Under the pieces are notes generated by a model. That model was not told the origin of the DNA, did no database searches, and saw nothing but the letters and a program-made list of their open reading frames with translations. This document shows, one piece after another, positions 43,702-52,039 of a stretch of 64,000 nucleotides of DNA. This stretch comes from Orlajensenia leifsoniae (lineage in GTDB: Bacteria; Actinomycetota; Actinomycetes; Actinomycetales; Microbacteriaceae): NCBI RefSeq assembly GCF_004570845.1, contig NZ_SPQZ01000003.1:584739-648738 (forward strand), written 5' to 3'. The position numbers were made by a program, and so were the translations under genes. How positions within the stretch are numbered: position 1 is the stretch's first letter; every line of letters begins with the position of its first letter.

Positions 43702-45700
43702 GGCTGGGCCGCAGGTCGCGCAGGGTGCGGTGGTGCGTCATGCGCGTGACCCCGATGGCCGCGAGCGTGAAGGCCCCGACCAGCCAGAGCAGCAGCACGC
43801 CGACGTCGCTCCAGGCCGCAGCCGGGTTGCCGCCGTACATCGCCTGACGCAGGGCGTCGACCACGAAGCCCATCGGCAGCACGTGGTGCAGGGAGGCCAG
43901 CGGCCCGGGCAGGGTCTGCCACGGGAAGGTGCCGCCCGCGGTCACCAGCTGCAGCACCATGAGCACCAGGCCGAGGAACTGGCCCACGCTGCCGAGCCAG
44001 ACGTTCAGCGCGAGCACGATCGCTGCGAAGGTCGCCGAGGCGAGGAGCATGATGCCGAGCATGCCGGCCGGGTTCTCGATCCTGAAGCCGAGCGCCCACG
44101 ACAGCACGAGGTAGAGCGACGACATCTGCACGGCACCGAGCAGTGTGGGCGTGAGCCAGCCGGCGAGGGTCACCCGGATCGGCGAGTGCAGTGCCGTGAC
44201 GGCGCGGCGCGAGACCGGCTTCACGATGAGGAACAGAGCGTAGATGCCGATCCAGCCGGCGAGGGCCGCGAAGAAGGGTGCGAGTCCGGCGCCGTAGCTC
44301 CCGGCACTCGTGACGGCGCCGGTCTCGAGGGTGACGGGGTCTGCGATGTTCGAGGCCTGGGCGTCGCGCGTGGCCTGAGTGCTGTCAGGGATCTTGTCGC
44401 GTCCTGCGAGGAGGCCGTCGCGCAGCTCGGCGGCGCCGGACTCGAGGGCGGGGAGCCCGTCGGCCAGGGTGGTCGCACCGCTGCTGAGCTGGGCGGCCCC
44501 GTCGGCGGCTGTCGCAGCGCCCGTCGCGAGCTGGGAGGCTCCGGATGCGGCCTCGCCGGTCTTCGCGGCGAGGGTGCTCGTTCCGGAGGCGAGCGTGCTC
44601 GCGCCGGCGGCCAGTTGCGTGGAGGCATCCGCCACCTGCTGCGTTCCATCGGCCACCTGGGTGGCGCCGGCGGAGAGCTGGTCGATCTGGCCGACCGTCG
44701 TCTGCACCGTGGAGTTCGCCTCCTGGATCCTGGTGTCGAGCGGGTCGAGCAGCGCCAGCGCCTCGTCGACCTTCGCCGGATCGGCTCCGGCGTCGATCAG
44801 GCGCTGACGGATGTCGGCCCTGGCCTGCGGCAGGGCCGCGGCGGCGTCGCCCACCCGTGCACCGAGCTCGTCGGCCTGCGCGGCGAGTGCGGCGTTTCCG
44901 TCCGCGACCTGGGCCGCGCCGGCGGCGGTCTGTGCCGCACCGTCGGAGAGCTGCGATGCTCCCGACGACAGCTGCGTGGCTCCGTCGGCGGCCTGGCCGG
45001 CGCCGGCCGAGAGCTGGGTGAGGCCGCTCGAGAGCGTCGCGGAGCCCGTGGCTAGCGTCCCGGTGCCCGTGGCGAGAGCAGCCGCGCCGTCGGCGAGCCG
45101 GGCGCTCCCGTCGACGGCCTGGGCGGCGCCATCCGTCAGCTGCGACGCGCCGTCGGCCGCATCGGCGAGCTTGCCGCGGATCTCGGACAGGGAGTCGAGG
45201 AAGGTGATGGCAGCGTTCTTGCCCACCGACTTCACGATCTGCGTCTGGATGGTCTTCACGGCCTGCTCGCCGATGGTGCTGGCGAGGTAGCTGTTGGCGT
45301 CGTTGGTGCTGAGCAGCACCTCGGCCTTGCGCGGGTCGTCGGTCGAGGACGACTCGAGGTCCGTGGTGAAGTCCGCGGGGAAGGTGACGCTGAAGTCGTA
45401 GGTCCCGTCGGCGACACCGGCCTCGGCGGTCTCGCTCGAGACCTCGTGCCAGTCGAAGGTGCCGGCATCGACGAGGTTCTCGGCCACGTCGTCGCCCTTG
45501 TTGCCGTCGGCGGCGCCGGTGTCGTCGACGACGAGCGCCACGGGGATCTCGGAGAGCTTGGCGTAGGGATCCTGGTTGGCCCAGAGGTAGAGGCCGCCGT
45601 AGATGACGGGAACGCACACCAGGGCGATGAGGGCGATGACCGACATGCGCGACGAGGTGAGACGACGCAGTTCGGCTGTGATCATCTGTGGAACCTTCAT
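43691..45700 (-). CDS. YhgE/Pip-family membrane protein with coiled-coil ectodomain
   Basis: 669 aa. One helix (19-40) precedes a large external region. Residues about 185-290 and 325-440 hold dozens of repeats of a seven-residue Ala/Gly/Ser pattern (GASQLSDGAAQ-like) expected to form a long coiled coil. Five or six C-terminal helices (about 465-660) form an ABC-2-like membrane domain. This is the YhgE (phage-infection protein) / MmpL-like exporter family. It is the last gene of a TetR operon, coupled by ATGA to an ATPase-like protein. A role in export of a cell-envelope compound is likely. Confidence 0.87.
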   Translation of the reverse strand: MKVPQMITAELRRLTSSRMSVIALIALVCVPVIYGGLYLWANQDPYAKLSEIPVALVVDDTGAADGNKGDDVAENLVDAGTFDWHEVSSETAEAGVADGTYDFSVTFPADFTTDLESSSTDDPRKAEVLLSTNDANSYLASTIGEQAVKTIQTQIVKSVGKNAAITFLDSLSEIRGKLADAADGASQLTDGAAQAVDGSARLADGAAALATGTGTLATGSATLSSGLTQLSAGAGQAADGATQLSSGASQLSDGAAQTAAGAAQVADGNAALAAQADELGARVGDAAAALPQARADIRQRLIDAGADPAKVDEALALLDPLDTRIQEANSTVQTTVGQIDQLSAGATQVADGTQQVADASTQLAAGASTLASGTSTLAAKTGEAASGASQLATGAATAADGAAQLSSGATTLADGLPALESGAAELRDGLLAGRDKIPDSTQATRDAQASNIADPVTLETGAVTSAGSYGAGLAPFFAALAGWIGIYALFLIVKPVSRRAVTALHSPIRVTLAGWLTPTLLGAVQMSSLYLVLSWALGFRIENPAGMLGIMLLASATFAAIVLALNVWLGSVGQFLGLVLMVLQLVTAGGTFPWQTLPGPLASLHHVLPMGFVVDALRQAMYGGNPAAAWSDVGVLLLWLVGAFTLAAIGVTRMTHHRTLRDLRPSLIG

Positions 45701-46431
45701 GCGGCACCTCCTTCGGTCTGTGGTGGGTTGGTCTGTGGTGGGTTGGTCTGTGGTGAATCGGTCTGTGGTGATTCGGCTGCCGGTGATGCGGTCGGCGGCG
45801 ACTCGACCTGGCGGGACTCGCTCTCGAGCCTGGCGAGCAGCCCCTCGGCGCCGATCGCGGCCGCCGAGGCGTCACCGGCGATGACGAGCACCGCATAACC
45901 CCGAGCGGCGAGGGCCCGGGCGATGCGCCACCAGTCGAGCGGGTCGCCGCCGTGCCGGTCGGGCGCGGCGATCACGAGCCCCTCGACGCCGTCGCGCAGC
46001 ACGGCGAGCTCGGTGAGGAGGCGGATGCGCACGGCCGGCGGCAGGTCGGCCATGCTCGTCTTCGCGTAGTCGCCGAGTTCCAGCTGCGCGAGGGTGAGCA
46101 TCGCGTCACGACGGCTGCCCGGGAGGCCGGCGAACATCAGCTCCTCCATGACGACTCCCGTCACGGTGACGTCGGCTGCAGGGTCGCTCACGTCGGGCGC
46201 GTCGACGAGGGCGACACGAGTGCGCAGATCGGCGTTGTCGACGGCGCCGTCGATGAGCACGCGCCCGGTGTCGGGACGCATGCGGCCGGAGGCCAGGAGC
46301 CCCAGCACAGTGGGGCGGCGCTCGGTCTCGGCGCGGGCGAGAGTCGCGGCATCCGTCTCGAATCGCACGGTGGTCTCGGGGAGCGAGGAGCCGTTGCGGC
46401 CCTTGCTCACGCCGATGAGCTCGATCTTCAT
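45697..46431 (-). CDS. Degenerate ABC ATPase-like protein
   Basis: 244 aa. The ABC ATPase outline is visible: TVLGLLASGRMRPDTGRVLIDG follows the place where Walker A should be, then TVTGVVMEELMFAGLP, MADLPPAVRIRLLTELAVL at the signature position, and VEGLVIAAPDRHGGDPLDWW at Walker B. The Walker A GxxGxGK(S/T) is absent, LSGGQ is absent, and the Walker B DE reads PD, so it should not hydrolyse ATP. The C-terminus is a Pro-Gln-Thr repeat tail. Between TetR and YhgE it occupies the slot of an ATPase partner and may be a non-catalytic subunit. Confidence 0.7.
   Translation of the reverse strand: MKIELIGVSKGRNGSSLPETTVRFETDAATLARAETERRPTVLGLLASGRMRPDTGRVLIDGAVDNADLRTRVALVDAPDVSDPAADVTVTGVVMEELMFAGLPGSRRDAMLTLAQLELGDYAKTSMADLPPAVRIRLLTELAVLRDGVEGLVIAAPDRHGGDPLDWWRIARALAARGYAVLVIAGDASAAAIGAEGLLARLESESRQVESPPTASPAAESPQTDSPQTNPPQTNPPQTEGGAA
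45715..45774 (-). repeat. 15-bp tandem repeat, four units, in the ABC-like gene
   Basis: GGTCTGTGGTGGGTT-type units, in frame, encode the C-terminal PQTNP/PQTDS pentapeptide repeats. Pentads can be gained or lost without a frameshift, so length variation between strains is expected. Confidence 0.8.
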
Positions 46432-47084
46432 AGTGCTGCGTCCTCGGGGAGGGGGTGGTGGAGTTCCGGAGTGGCCTCGATCAGCTCGTTCGCCTCGCGC
46501 GCCGACAGCCCGGCCGTCGACAGGGCGATGAGCATGACGAGCCGGTGGCCGTCGTCACGGCTGAAGCCGCTCTCGGTGGCCTCGACGAGCACGGCGATGG
46601 CGGCCTGCTCGATGAGACGGCTGAGGGATGCGGCCGGGATGTCGTCGCGAATGGTTCCGGATGCCGCTCCTGCCGTCACGATCGACAGCAGGCGGCTGCG
46701 CACGGGAGCGAGGGCGGCGCCAACGACGGCGAGCGAGGGGCCGCGCACGGCGAGGCTCGCCAGCACGCGCACCTGCTCGACGGCATCCCAGAGGCGGGCA
46801 CCGAGCAGGGCGAGGGCCACGCGGGCGTCGTCGCGGTCGACGTCGGCAGTCGCGGCGGCCAGGCGCAGGGCGCCGCGCTCGACCGAGGCCGCGACCAGGT
46901 CGTCGCGGGTGGCGAAGTGGCCGTAGATCGCGCGCCGGCTGAGTCCGGCCGCAGCGGCGATGGCCTCGAGCGACGCGTCGGGATCGGAGCCGAGGGCGGT
47001 GGTCGCCGCGTCGAGCAGGGCGGTGCGGTTCTCTTCGGCGTCTCGCCGGGGAGCCCGACGGGCGCCCACAGCGGTGGAGGTCAT
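46428..47084 (-). CDS. TetR/AcrR-family transcriptional repressor
   Basis: 218 aa with an N-terminal helix-turn-helix (residues 20-65: ALLDAATTALGSDPDASLEAIAAAAGLSRRAIYGHFATRDDLVA) and a helical ligand-binding domain. It heads the TetR / ABC-like / YhgE operon, all joined by ATGA overlaps. A perfect 30-bp palindrome 11 bases upstream of the ATG spans its promoter, so autorepression is nearly certain. Confidence 0.9.
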   Translation of the reverse strand: MTSTAVGARRAPRRDAEENRTALLDAATTALGSDPDASLEAIAAAAGLSRRAIYGHFATRDDLVAASVERGALRLAAATADVDRDDARVALALLGARLWDAVEQVRVLASLAVRGPSLAVVGAALAPVRSRLLSIVTAGAASGTIRDDIPAASLSRLIEQAAIAVLVEATESGFSRDDGHRLVMLIALSTAGLSAREANELIEATPELHHPLPEDAAL

Positions 47085-47091
47085 GCCTCGA

Positions 47092-47097
47092 GTGTAA
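47092..47097 (-). promoter_or_regulatory. -10 box (TTACAC) of the TetR operon
   Basis: TTACAC ends seven bases before the ATG; TTGCAC 16 bases further upstream is the -35. Both touch or lie within the operator palindrome. Confidence 0.6.
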
Positions 47098-47125
47098 TAA
47101 CTTGCACAGCGGTGTGCAAGTTATT
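47096..47125. promoter_or_regulatory. TetR operator, perfect 30-bp palindrome
   Basis: AATAACTTGCACA and TGTGCAAGTTATT are exact reverse complements around GCGG. The arms cover the -35 and spacer of the TetR operon promoter. It is strikingly AT-rich for this genome. Confidence 0.85.
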
Positions 47126-47149
47126 GAGAACCAGCTGGGAGTGCGCCTG

Positions 47150-47362
47150 CTAGTCGGTGCCGACCGACTTGTCGGCCGCGTCCTTCGCGCCGTCGATCTG
47201 CGCCTCGAACTTGCCTCCGGTGACCTTGTTGGCGGCATCCGCCACCCCGGAGAGCAGCTTGTCGCTGATGTCCTCAGCCTGCTCGCTCTTCAGAGCACCC
47301 TTCACCTGATCACTGTTCAGGAACTCCTGGGCCTTCTTCGTCACGTCATCGAGTCCGGACAT
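47150..47362 (-). CDS. MT0933/Rv0909-like antitoxin family protein
   Basis: A 70-residue soluble helical protein: MSGLDDVTKKAQEFL, then EDISDKLLSGVADAANKVTGGKFEAQIDGAKDAADKSVG. The KVTGGKFEAQID...AADK pattern is that of the MT0933-like antitoxin family. GGAGA five to eight bases before ATG 47362 selects this start over the one four codons earlier. No adjacent toxin (type II SRPBCC or RelE-like) gene is present, so it is either orphaned or does another job. Confidence 0.7.
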   Translation of the reverse strand: MSGLDDVTKKAQEFLNSDQVKGALKSEQAEDISDKLLSGVADAANKVTGGKFEAQIDGAKDAADKSVGTD

Positions 47363-47467
47363 CACTGTCTCCATTCATCGTCGAGGGATTCTCTGTTCAC
47401 GCTAGCCGTCGGATGCCGCGGGCGACAGGCTGGGGGGAACGTTCGGGCGCGGGTCGGCGGCGACTGC

Positions 47468-47473
47468 CAGAAT
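47468..47473 (+). promoter_or_regulatory. Candidate -10 box (CAGAAT) of the GNAT gene, leaderless
   Basis: CAGAAT ends six bases before ATG 47480; weaker than the TANNNT boxes elsewhere. Confidence 0.4.
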
Positions 47474-47479
47474 CGGTGG

Positions 47480-48121
47480 ATGACCGCAGTGCTTCCCCCC
47501 TTCGAGCCGATCTCCGGCCGCTTCATCCGGATCGAGCCGCTGACGCGCGCGCACCTGCCCGAGCTCTACGAGGCCCTCGCCCACCCCGAGGTCTTCGCCG
47601 GTGGGTTCGGTGGCGGTCCGGCCGGGTTCCGCGCCGATCGTGAGGGGTTCCTCGCCTGGGCCGAGCACGGCTACAGGTTCGACACCGAACTCGCCCAGCC
47701 CTACGGCATCCGTCTGGTCGGCGGGGAACACGATGGACTGCTCGTCGGATCGAGCACCCTGGCCGACTTCGATCTGCCCCTCGAGTCCACGCACATCGGC
47801 TGGACGGCCTACGACCCGCGTGTGTGGGGAACGGCCGTGAACCCCGAGGCGAAGCTGCTGCTGCTCGGGCGCGCGTTCGACAGCGGCTTCGGGCGGGTGA
47901 AGATCCAGGCCGATGCGCTCAACGACCGGTCACGGAGGGCCATCCTCAAGCTGGGCGCGCAGTTCGAGGGCATCGTGCGGCGCGAGCGCCCTCGGGCCGA
48001 CGGCAGCTGGCGGGACACGGCGGTCTACTCGGTGATCATCGACGAGTGGCCGGCGGTACGCGCCGGACTGCTCGCCCGCCTCGACGCGTTGAGCGACCAC
48101 CCGGTTAACCCCGCTCGCTGA
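47480..48121 (+). CDS. GNAT-family acetyltransferase (RimJ/RimL-like)
   Basis: A 213-aa Acetyltransf_3-type enzyme. ISGRFIRIEPLTRAHLPELYEALAHPEVFAG opens the domain, THIGWTAYDPRVWGTAVNPEAKLLLLGRAFD is the acetyl-CoA pyrophosphate region, and VKIQADALNDRSRRAILKLGAQFEGIVRRER follows. It may acetylate a ribosomal protein N-terminus or a small molecule. The last residues Ala-Arg and TGA come from a family B repeat. Confidence 0.82.
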   Translation: MTAVLPPFEPISGRFIRIEPLTRAHLPELYEALAHPEVFAGGFGGGPAGFRADREGFLAWAEHGYRFDTELAQPYGIRLVGGEHDGLLVGSSTLADFDLPLESTHIGWTAYDPRVWGTAVNPEAKLLLLGRAFDSGFGRVKIQADALNDRSRRAILKLGAQFEGIVRRERPRADGSWRDTAVYSVIIDEWPAVRAGLLARLDALSDHPVNPAR

Positions 48122-48180
48122 GGGCCGAGCGAAGCGACCGCCCGAAGCGCATCAGGACGTCCGGGCCTCAGCGAGCGGTG
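48110..48180. repeat. Family B repeats closing two convergent genes
   Basis: A forward copy (48110-48150) and an inverted partial copy (48163-48180). Both flanking genes end in GCT-CGC-TGA (Ala-Arg-stop) taken from the conserved CGCTCGCTGAGG end. The two ends can pair as a hairpin terminator. Confidence 0.85.
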
Positions 48181-49643
48181 GAAGGCCGTTCCGGCACGTG
48201 CAACCGTGCCAGCAGATGGTCGACCCCGCGCGGAACGCGACGCCGATCGAGCAGAGACACCAGCACTGTCACCCCGACGGCCAGGGGCACGGTCCACGCC
48301 GCCGGCAGCTCGAGCACTGTGCGCAGCGCGGGGACGGACTGTCCGATCGCCGGCCCGGCGAGGATCGCCGCTCCGCACAGCAGCGCTCCCGTCGTCATGC
48401 CGGCGATGGCGCCGCGCGCAGTGAGCCCGCGCCACCAGATGCCGAGCAGCAGCACCGGGCAGAGCGTCGACGCCGTGAAGGCGAACACCAGGCCGACGCT
48501 CCCCGCCAGTCCCGACGACGCCGTCACGAGCGCGAAACCGAGGGGCACCAGCGAGCAGGCGATCGCGGCGATCCTGAACCCGCGTACGCTGCCGCCCAGC
48601 AGCTCCTGGCTGATCACGCCGGCCAGCGAGACCACGAGCCCCGAGGTGGTCGACAGGAAGGCGCCGAAGGCGCCGGCGATGACGAGGGCTGTGACTGCAT
48701 CGCCGACGAGGCCCGGCAGCATCCGACCGGGGAGGAGCAGCACGAGCGCGTCCGCGGTTCCGGAGTCGGCGATGTCGGGGGCGAAGGCTCGGCCCAGCAG
48801 GCCGATGATCACCGGGAAGAGATAGAACAGCGAGAGCAGCCCGAGCACGATGAGCGTGGTCGTGCGCGCGGCGTCGCCGTCGGGGTTCGTGTAGAAGCGC
48901 ACGAGCACGTGCGGGAGGCCCATGGTGCCGAGCAGCAACGCCACGAGCAGGGAGACCGTGCGGTAGACATCGAGCGATTCCGGGCCGACGGATGCCGGGA
49001 ACGCGTCGCCGGCATCGAGGGCGGTCGGCGCACCATCGGTCACGGCGAGCAGGATGAAGACAACCGGAACGGCGATGGCGACGAGCTTGAGCCAGAACTG
49101 GAACGCCTGCACGAAGGTGATCGAGCGCATGCCGCCGGCAGCGACGACGATGCCGACGATGACGGCCACGGCCACCGACCCCACCCAAGGAGGCAGGCCC
49201 GTCGTGATGTTGACCGTGAGCGCGGCCCCCTGCAGCTGCGGCACGATGTAGAACCAGCCGACCACGATGACGATCACGCTGGTGAGGCGCCGGGCCGAGC
49301 GCGACTCGAGTCTCGCCTCGACGAAGTCCGGGATCGTGTAGGCGCCGGAACGCCGCAGCGGCGCCGCCACGAACAGCAGCAGCATGAGGTAGCCCGCGGT
49401 GTAGCCGATGGGGAACAGCAACCCGCCGGAGCCCGACAGCAGGATGAGTCCGGCGATGCCGAGGAAGCTCGCAGCGGAGAGGTACTCTCCGCCGATGGCC
49501 GAGGCGTTCCACCACGGGCGCACGGTGCGGGAAGCCACGTAGAAGTCGCTCGTCGTGCGCGAGACCCTGAGGCCGTAGAAGCCGATGAGTGCCGTGGCCA
49601 GCGCGACGAGGGCGATGGAGACGTAGCCGAGCGCGGCGTTCAC
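48168..49643 (-). CDS. Sodium:solute symporter family protein (MctC/ActP-like)
   Basis: 491 aa, about 13 membrane helices. SDFYVASRTVRPWWNASAIGGEYLSAASFLGIAGLILLSG carries the SSS family motif; RSITFVQAFQFWLKL and GLPHVLVRFYTNPDGDAARTT match monocarboxylate/acetate carriers of actinobacteria. The start GTG 49643 overlaps the stop of the DUF485 gene (GTGA). It is last in a kinase-regulator-DUF485-symporter operon, so its expression is probably tied to carboxylate sensing. Confidence 0.9.
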   Translation of the reverse strand: MNAALGYVSIALVALATALIGFYGLRVSRTTSDFYVASRTVRPWWNASAIGGEYLSAASFLGIAGLILLSGSGGLLFPIGYTAGYLMLLLFVAAPLRRSGAYTIPDFVEARLESRSARRLTSVIVIVVGWFYIVPQLQGAALTVNITTGLPPWVGSVAVAVIVGIVVAAGGMRSITFVQAFQFWLKLVAIAVPVVFILLAVTDGAPTALDAGDAFPASVGPESLDVYRTVSLLVALLLGTMGLPHVLVRFYTNPDGDAARTTTLIVLGLLSLFYLFPVIIGLLGRAFAPDIADSGTADALVLLLPGRMLPGLVGDAVTALVIAGAFGAFLSTTSGLVVSLAGVISQELLGGSVRGFRIAAIACSLVPLGFALVTASSGLAGSVGLVFAFTASTLCPVLLLGIWWRGLTARGAIAGMTTGALLCGAAILAGPAIGQSVPALRTVLELPAAWTVPLAVGVTVLVSLLDRRRVPRGVDHLLARLHVPERPSTAR

Positions 49644-50071
49644 GAGTCTTCGGCCAGCGACCTGTAGCCGCTCTCGTTGCGGCGCGACGCCCGCCGGTAG
49701 AGCACGGCGATGACGAGCACCACGGGATAGGCGCCGAACGCCAGCACCAGCCACGGCAGCGGAACGCCCGCCCAGGTCGCGTCAGCGAGCAACGGCAGTG
49801 CCGACACGACGATGATCGCCGCGAGAGACACGACGAAGCCCAGCGCGCAGACCACGGCGAGCCGCAGCTGGGAGCGGATGAGGGAGCGGACGAACAGCCT
49901 GTCGGCCTCCGAGGGCTGCGGTCGAACCGCCGGGGTCGACCCCGTGCCGGTGGCCGGGCCGAGGGCGCCGAGGCTGCCGCGCGACGCGGCGGTCTGCGGT
50001 GCCGTCACCCGCACCCGCGGAAGCGGAGCCGGCAGGGGCACCGGTCCTGTCGAGCGCTCGGAGCCGGTCAT
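49640..50071 (-). CDS. DUF485-like small membrane protein, symporter partner
   Basis: 143 aa: about 65 polar residues, then two membrane helices (LRLAVVCALGFVVSLAAIIVVSALPLL and LPWLVLAFGAYPVVLVIAVLY) and a short basic end. This is the YjcH/DUF485 plan that accompanies acetate symporters, here with a longer cytosolic N-terminus. It overlaps the response regulator stop (ATGA) and the symporter start (GTGA). Confidence 0.75.
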   Translation of the reverse strand: MTGSERSTGPVPLPAPLPRVRVTAPQTAASRGSLGALGPATGTGSTPAVRPQPSEADRLFVRSLIRSQLRLAVVCALGFVVSLAAIIVVSALPLLADATWAGVPLPWLVLAFGAYPVVLVIAVLYRRASRRNESGYRSLAEDS

Positions 50072-50823
50072 GCAGTGGGGCGGATGCGGCGGGCCTCGAG
50101 GGTCTCGCGCAGGGTCGGCAGCAGACGGCGGCTCACCGGCAGTTCGGCGCCGTCGACGGTGACGGTGGGCGGCACGGCGCCGAGGCGGATGCGCGTGACG
50201 TGGGTGAGAGCCACCAGGTAGGAGCGATGGATGCGCACGAAACCGGCATCCGCCCACTGGCGTTCGAGGTCCGCCATCGGGATGCGCACGAGGTAGCTCG
50301 CCTCGGCCGTGTGCAGCCTGGCGTAGTCGCCCTGCGCCTGCACGTAGCGGATGTCGTCGCGCCGGACGATGCGGGTCGTGCCTCCGAGGCTCACCGAGAT
50401 CATCGCGTCCTCGGTGTGGGGCGGCTGGTGCCCAGACACGGATGCGGCCCGCAGCGCGTCCAGCACCCGGGTGACCGAGCGCTCCAGACGCTCGGGGCGC
50501 AGCGGCTTCAGAAGGTAGTCGACGGCGGCGAGGTCGAACGCCTCCACGGCCCCCTCCTCGTCGGCCGTCACGAAGACGAGCGCCGGCGTGTGCTCGAAGC
50601 GGGCGAGCGCCCGAGCGAGGTCGAAGCCCGACAGGCCGGGCATGTGGATGTCGAGGAAGGCGGCGTCGATGCGCTCGGTGGAGAGCAGGCGCAGAGCCTC
50701 GGCTCCCGAGGAGGCGAGGTGGATCGAGCCGATGCGGGCGTCGCGGCGCAGCAGGAACGCCAGCTCGTCGAGGGCCGGCCTCTCGTCGTCGGCGATGAGC
50801 ACGCTCATGTGGCGTCCGGTCAT
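50068..50823 (-). CDS. LytR/AlgR-type response regulator
   Basis: 251 aa. The receiver domain (6-122) has the acidic pocket (ADDE), phospho-acceptor D58 in FLDIHMPG and the conserved lysine in YLLKPLRPERL. A LytTR DNA-binding domain (about 142-245) contains IRYVQAQGDYARLHT and FVRIHRSYLVAL. It is coupled by ATGA to the sensor kinase upstream and DUF485 downstream. It probably controls one or both flanking symporter modules. Confidence 0.92.
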   Translation of the reverse strand: MTGRHMSVLIADDERPALDELAFLLRRDARIGSIHLASSGAEALRLLSTERIDAAFLDIHMPGLSGFDLARALARFEHTPALVFVTADEEGAVEAFDLAAVDYLLKPLRPERLERSVTRVLDALRAASVSGHQPPHTEDAMISVSLGGTTRIVRRDDIRYVQAQGDYARLHTAEASYLVRIPMADLERQWADAGFVRIHRSYLVALTHVTRIRLGAVPPTVTVDGAELPVSRRLLPTLRETLEARRIRPTA

Positions 50824-52025
50824 CGCACGCCTCCCATCGCCAGTTCGTGATGCGGCTGGGACTTCGGCACCCGCATCCGCACCAGCATCCCGCTGCCCAC
50901 GTTGGTCTCCACGATCAGGCCGTACTCGTCGCCGTAGACCTGGCGCAGGCGGGCGTCGACGTTGCGCAGGCCGACGTGCTCGCTGGCGCCGCCGGCCAGC
51001 ACCTCGGCGACCACGGCCGGATCGATGCCGACACCGTCGTCCTCCACGCTGATCTCGGCGAAGCCGCCGGCGTCGTCGGCGCTGATGGTGATGCGTCCGC
51101 CGGTCTCGCGTGACTCGAGCCCGTGGCGCACGGCGTTCTCCACGAGAGGCTGCACGCTGAGGAACGGGATCACCGTCGAGAGCACCTCGGGGGCGATCTG
51201 CAGGGTCACTGCCAGGCGCTCGCCGAAGCGTGCCCGTTCGAGCTGCAGGTAGCTGTGGATGCTGCGCAACTCCTCCGCCACCGTGGTGAAGTCGCCCTGC
51301 CTCCGGAAGGAGTACCGCGTGAAGTCCGCGAACTCGAGCACGAGCTCGCGGGCCTTGGCCGGGTCCGTGTTGATGAACGACGCGATGGCGTTGAGCGCGT
51401 TGTAGATGAAGTGGGGGCTGATCTGGGCGCGGAGTGCGCGCAGCTCCAGTTCGGCCAGCGCCGTGCGCGAGGCGTCGAGCTCGCCGAGCTCGAGCTGGGC
51501 CGAGACCCAGTCGGCCACCTCGCCCGTCGCCCGCACCAGGCCGGCCCGGGCGCGCGGAGCGAAGGCGATGACCGACCCTGTCACGGCACCGCCGCGGGTC
51601 ACCGGTGCGACCACGGCATCGAGGTGCGTCCGCCCCGATCCGATGGCATCGCGCAGCAGCTGGGCGCGCCGCCCCGGAGTCGTCGCTGCCGCACTCGCCG
51701 CCAGCCGCTCGGCCTCGGCGCGCACGGTGTCATCGCCTCCGTCGAGCGCGAGGACGAGCGGCCCGTTCGTGATGGCGAGGGCCTCGCAGCCGAGCAGGGT
51801 GCGCAGAGGACGCGCCGCCTTGGCGGCATCGGCGGCATCGAAGCCGCCGCGGAGGTGCCCGGCAGCGCGGGACGCCAGGTGCAGGGTCGTGTACGTGGCG
51901 CGCTCGGCATCGGTGCCGAGCTCGCGCGATCCACGCACCAGCCGCCGGGCGAACGCGAAGGCAGCGGAGATCGCGACGCCGAGCAGGATTCCCGCGGCGC
52001 CGATCATCAACACTGACTCCGGCAT
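50820..52025 (-). CDS. LytS-type sensor histidine kinase
   Basis: 401 aa with a single N-terminal membrane helix (5-27), a GAF-like region (about 45-160), the His_kinase domain with H205 in AQISPHFIYNALNAIASFI, and an HATPase_c domain (VQPLVENAVRHGLES, DDGVGIDP). Its sensor part is cytosolic apart from one helix, unlike the multi-helix LytS sensors. It overlaps the LytTR regulator by four bases and diverges from a second DUF485-symporter module. Confidence 0.9.
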   Translation of the reverse strand: MPESVLMIGAAGILLGVAISAAFAFARRLVRGSRELGTDAERATYTTLHLASRAAGHLRGGFDAADAAKAARPLRTLLGCEALAITNGPLVLALDGGDDTVRAEAERLAASAAATTPGRRAQLLRDAIGSGRTHLDAVVAPVTRGGAVTGSVIAFAPRARAGLVRATGEVADWVSAQLELGELDASRTALAELELRALRAQISPHFIYNALNAIASFINTDPAKARELVLEFADFTRYSFRRQGDFTTVAEELRSIHSYLQLERARFGERLAVTLQIAPEVLSTVIPFLSVQPLVENAVRHGLESRETGGRITISADDAGGFAEISVEDDGVGIDPAVVAEVLAGGASEHVGLRNVDARLRQVYGDEYGLIVETNVGSGMLVRMRVPKSQPHHELAMGGVR

Positions 52026-52033
52026 TGCTTCAG

Positions 52034-52039
52034 ACCCTA
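52034..52039 (-). promoter_or_regulatory. -10 box (TAGGGT) of the kinase operon
   Basis: TAGGGT ends eight bases before the kinase ATG, consistent with a leaderless or near-leaderless transcript. Confidence 0.5.
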
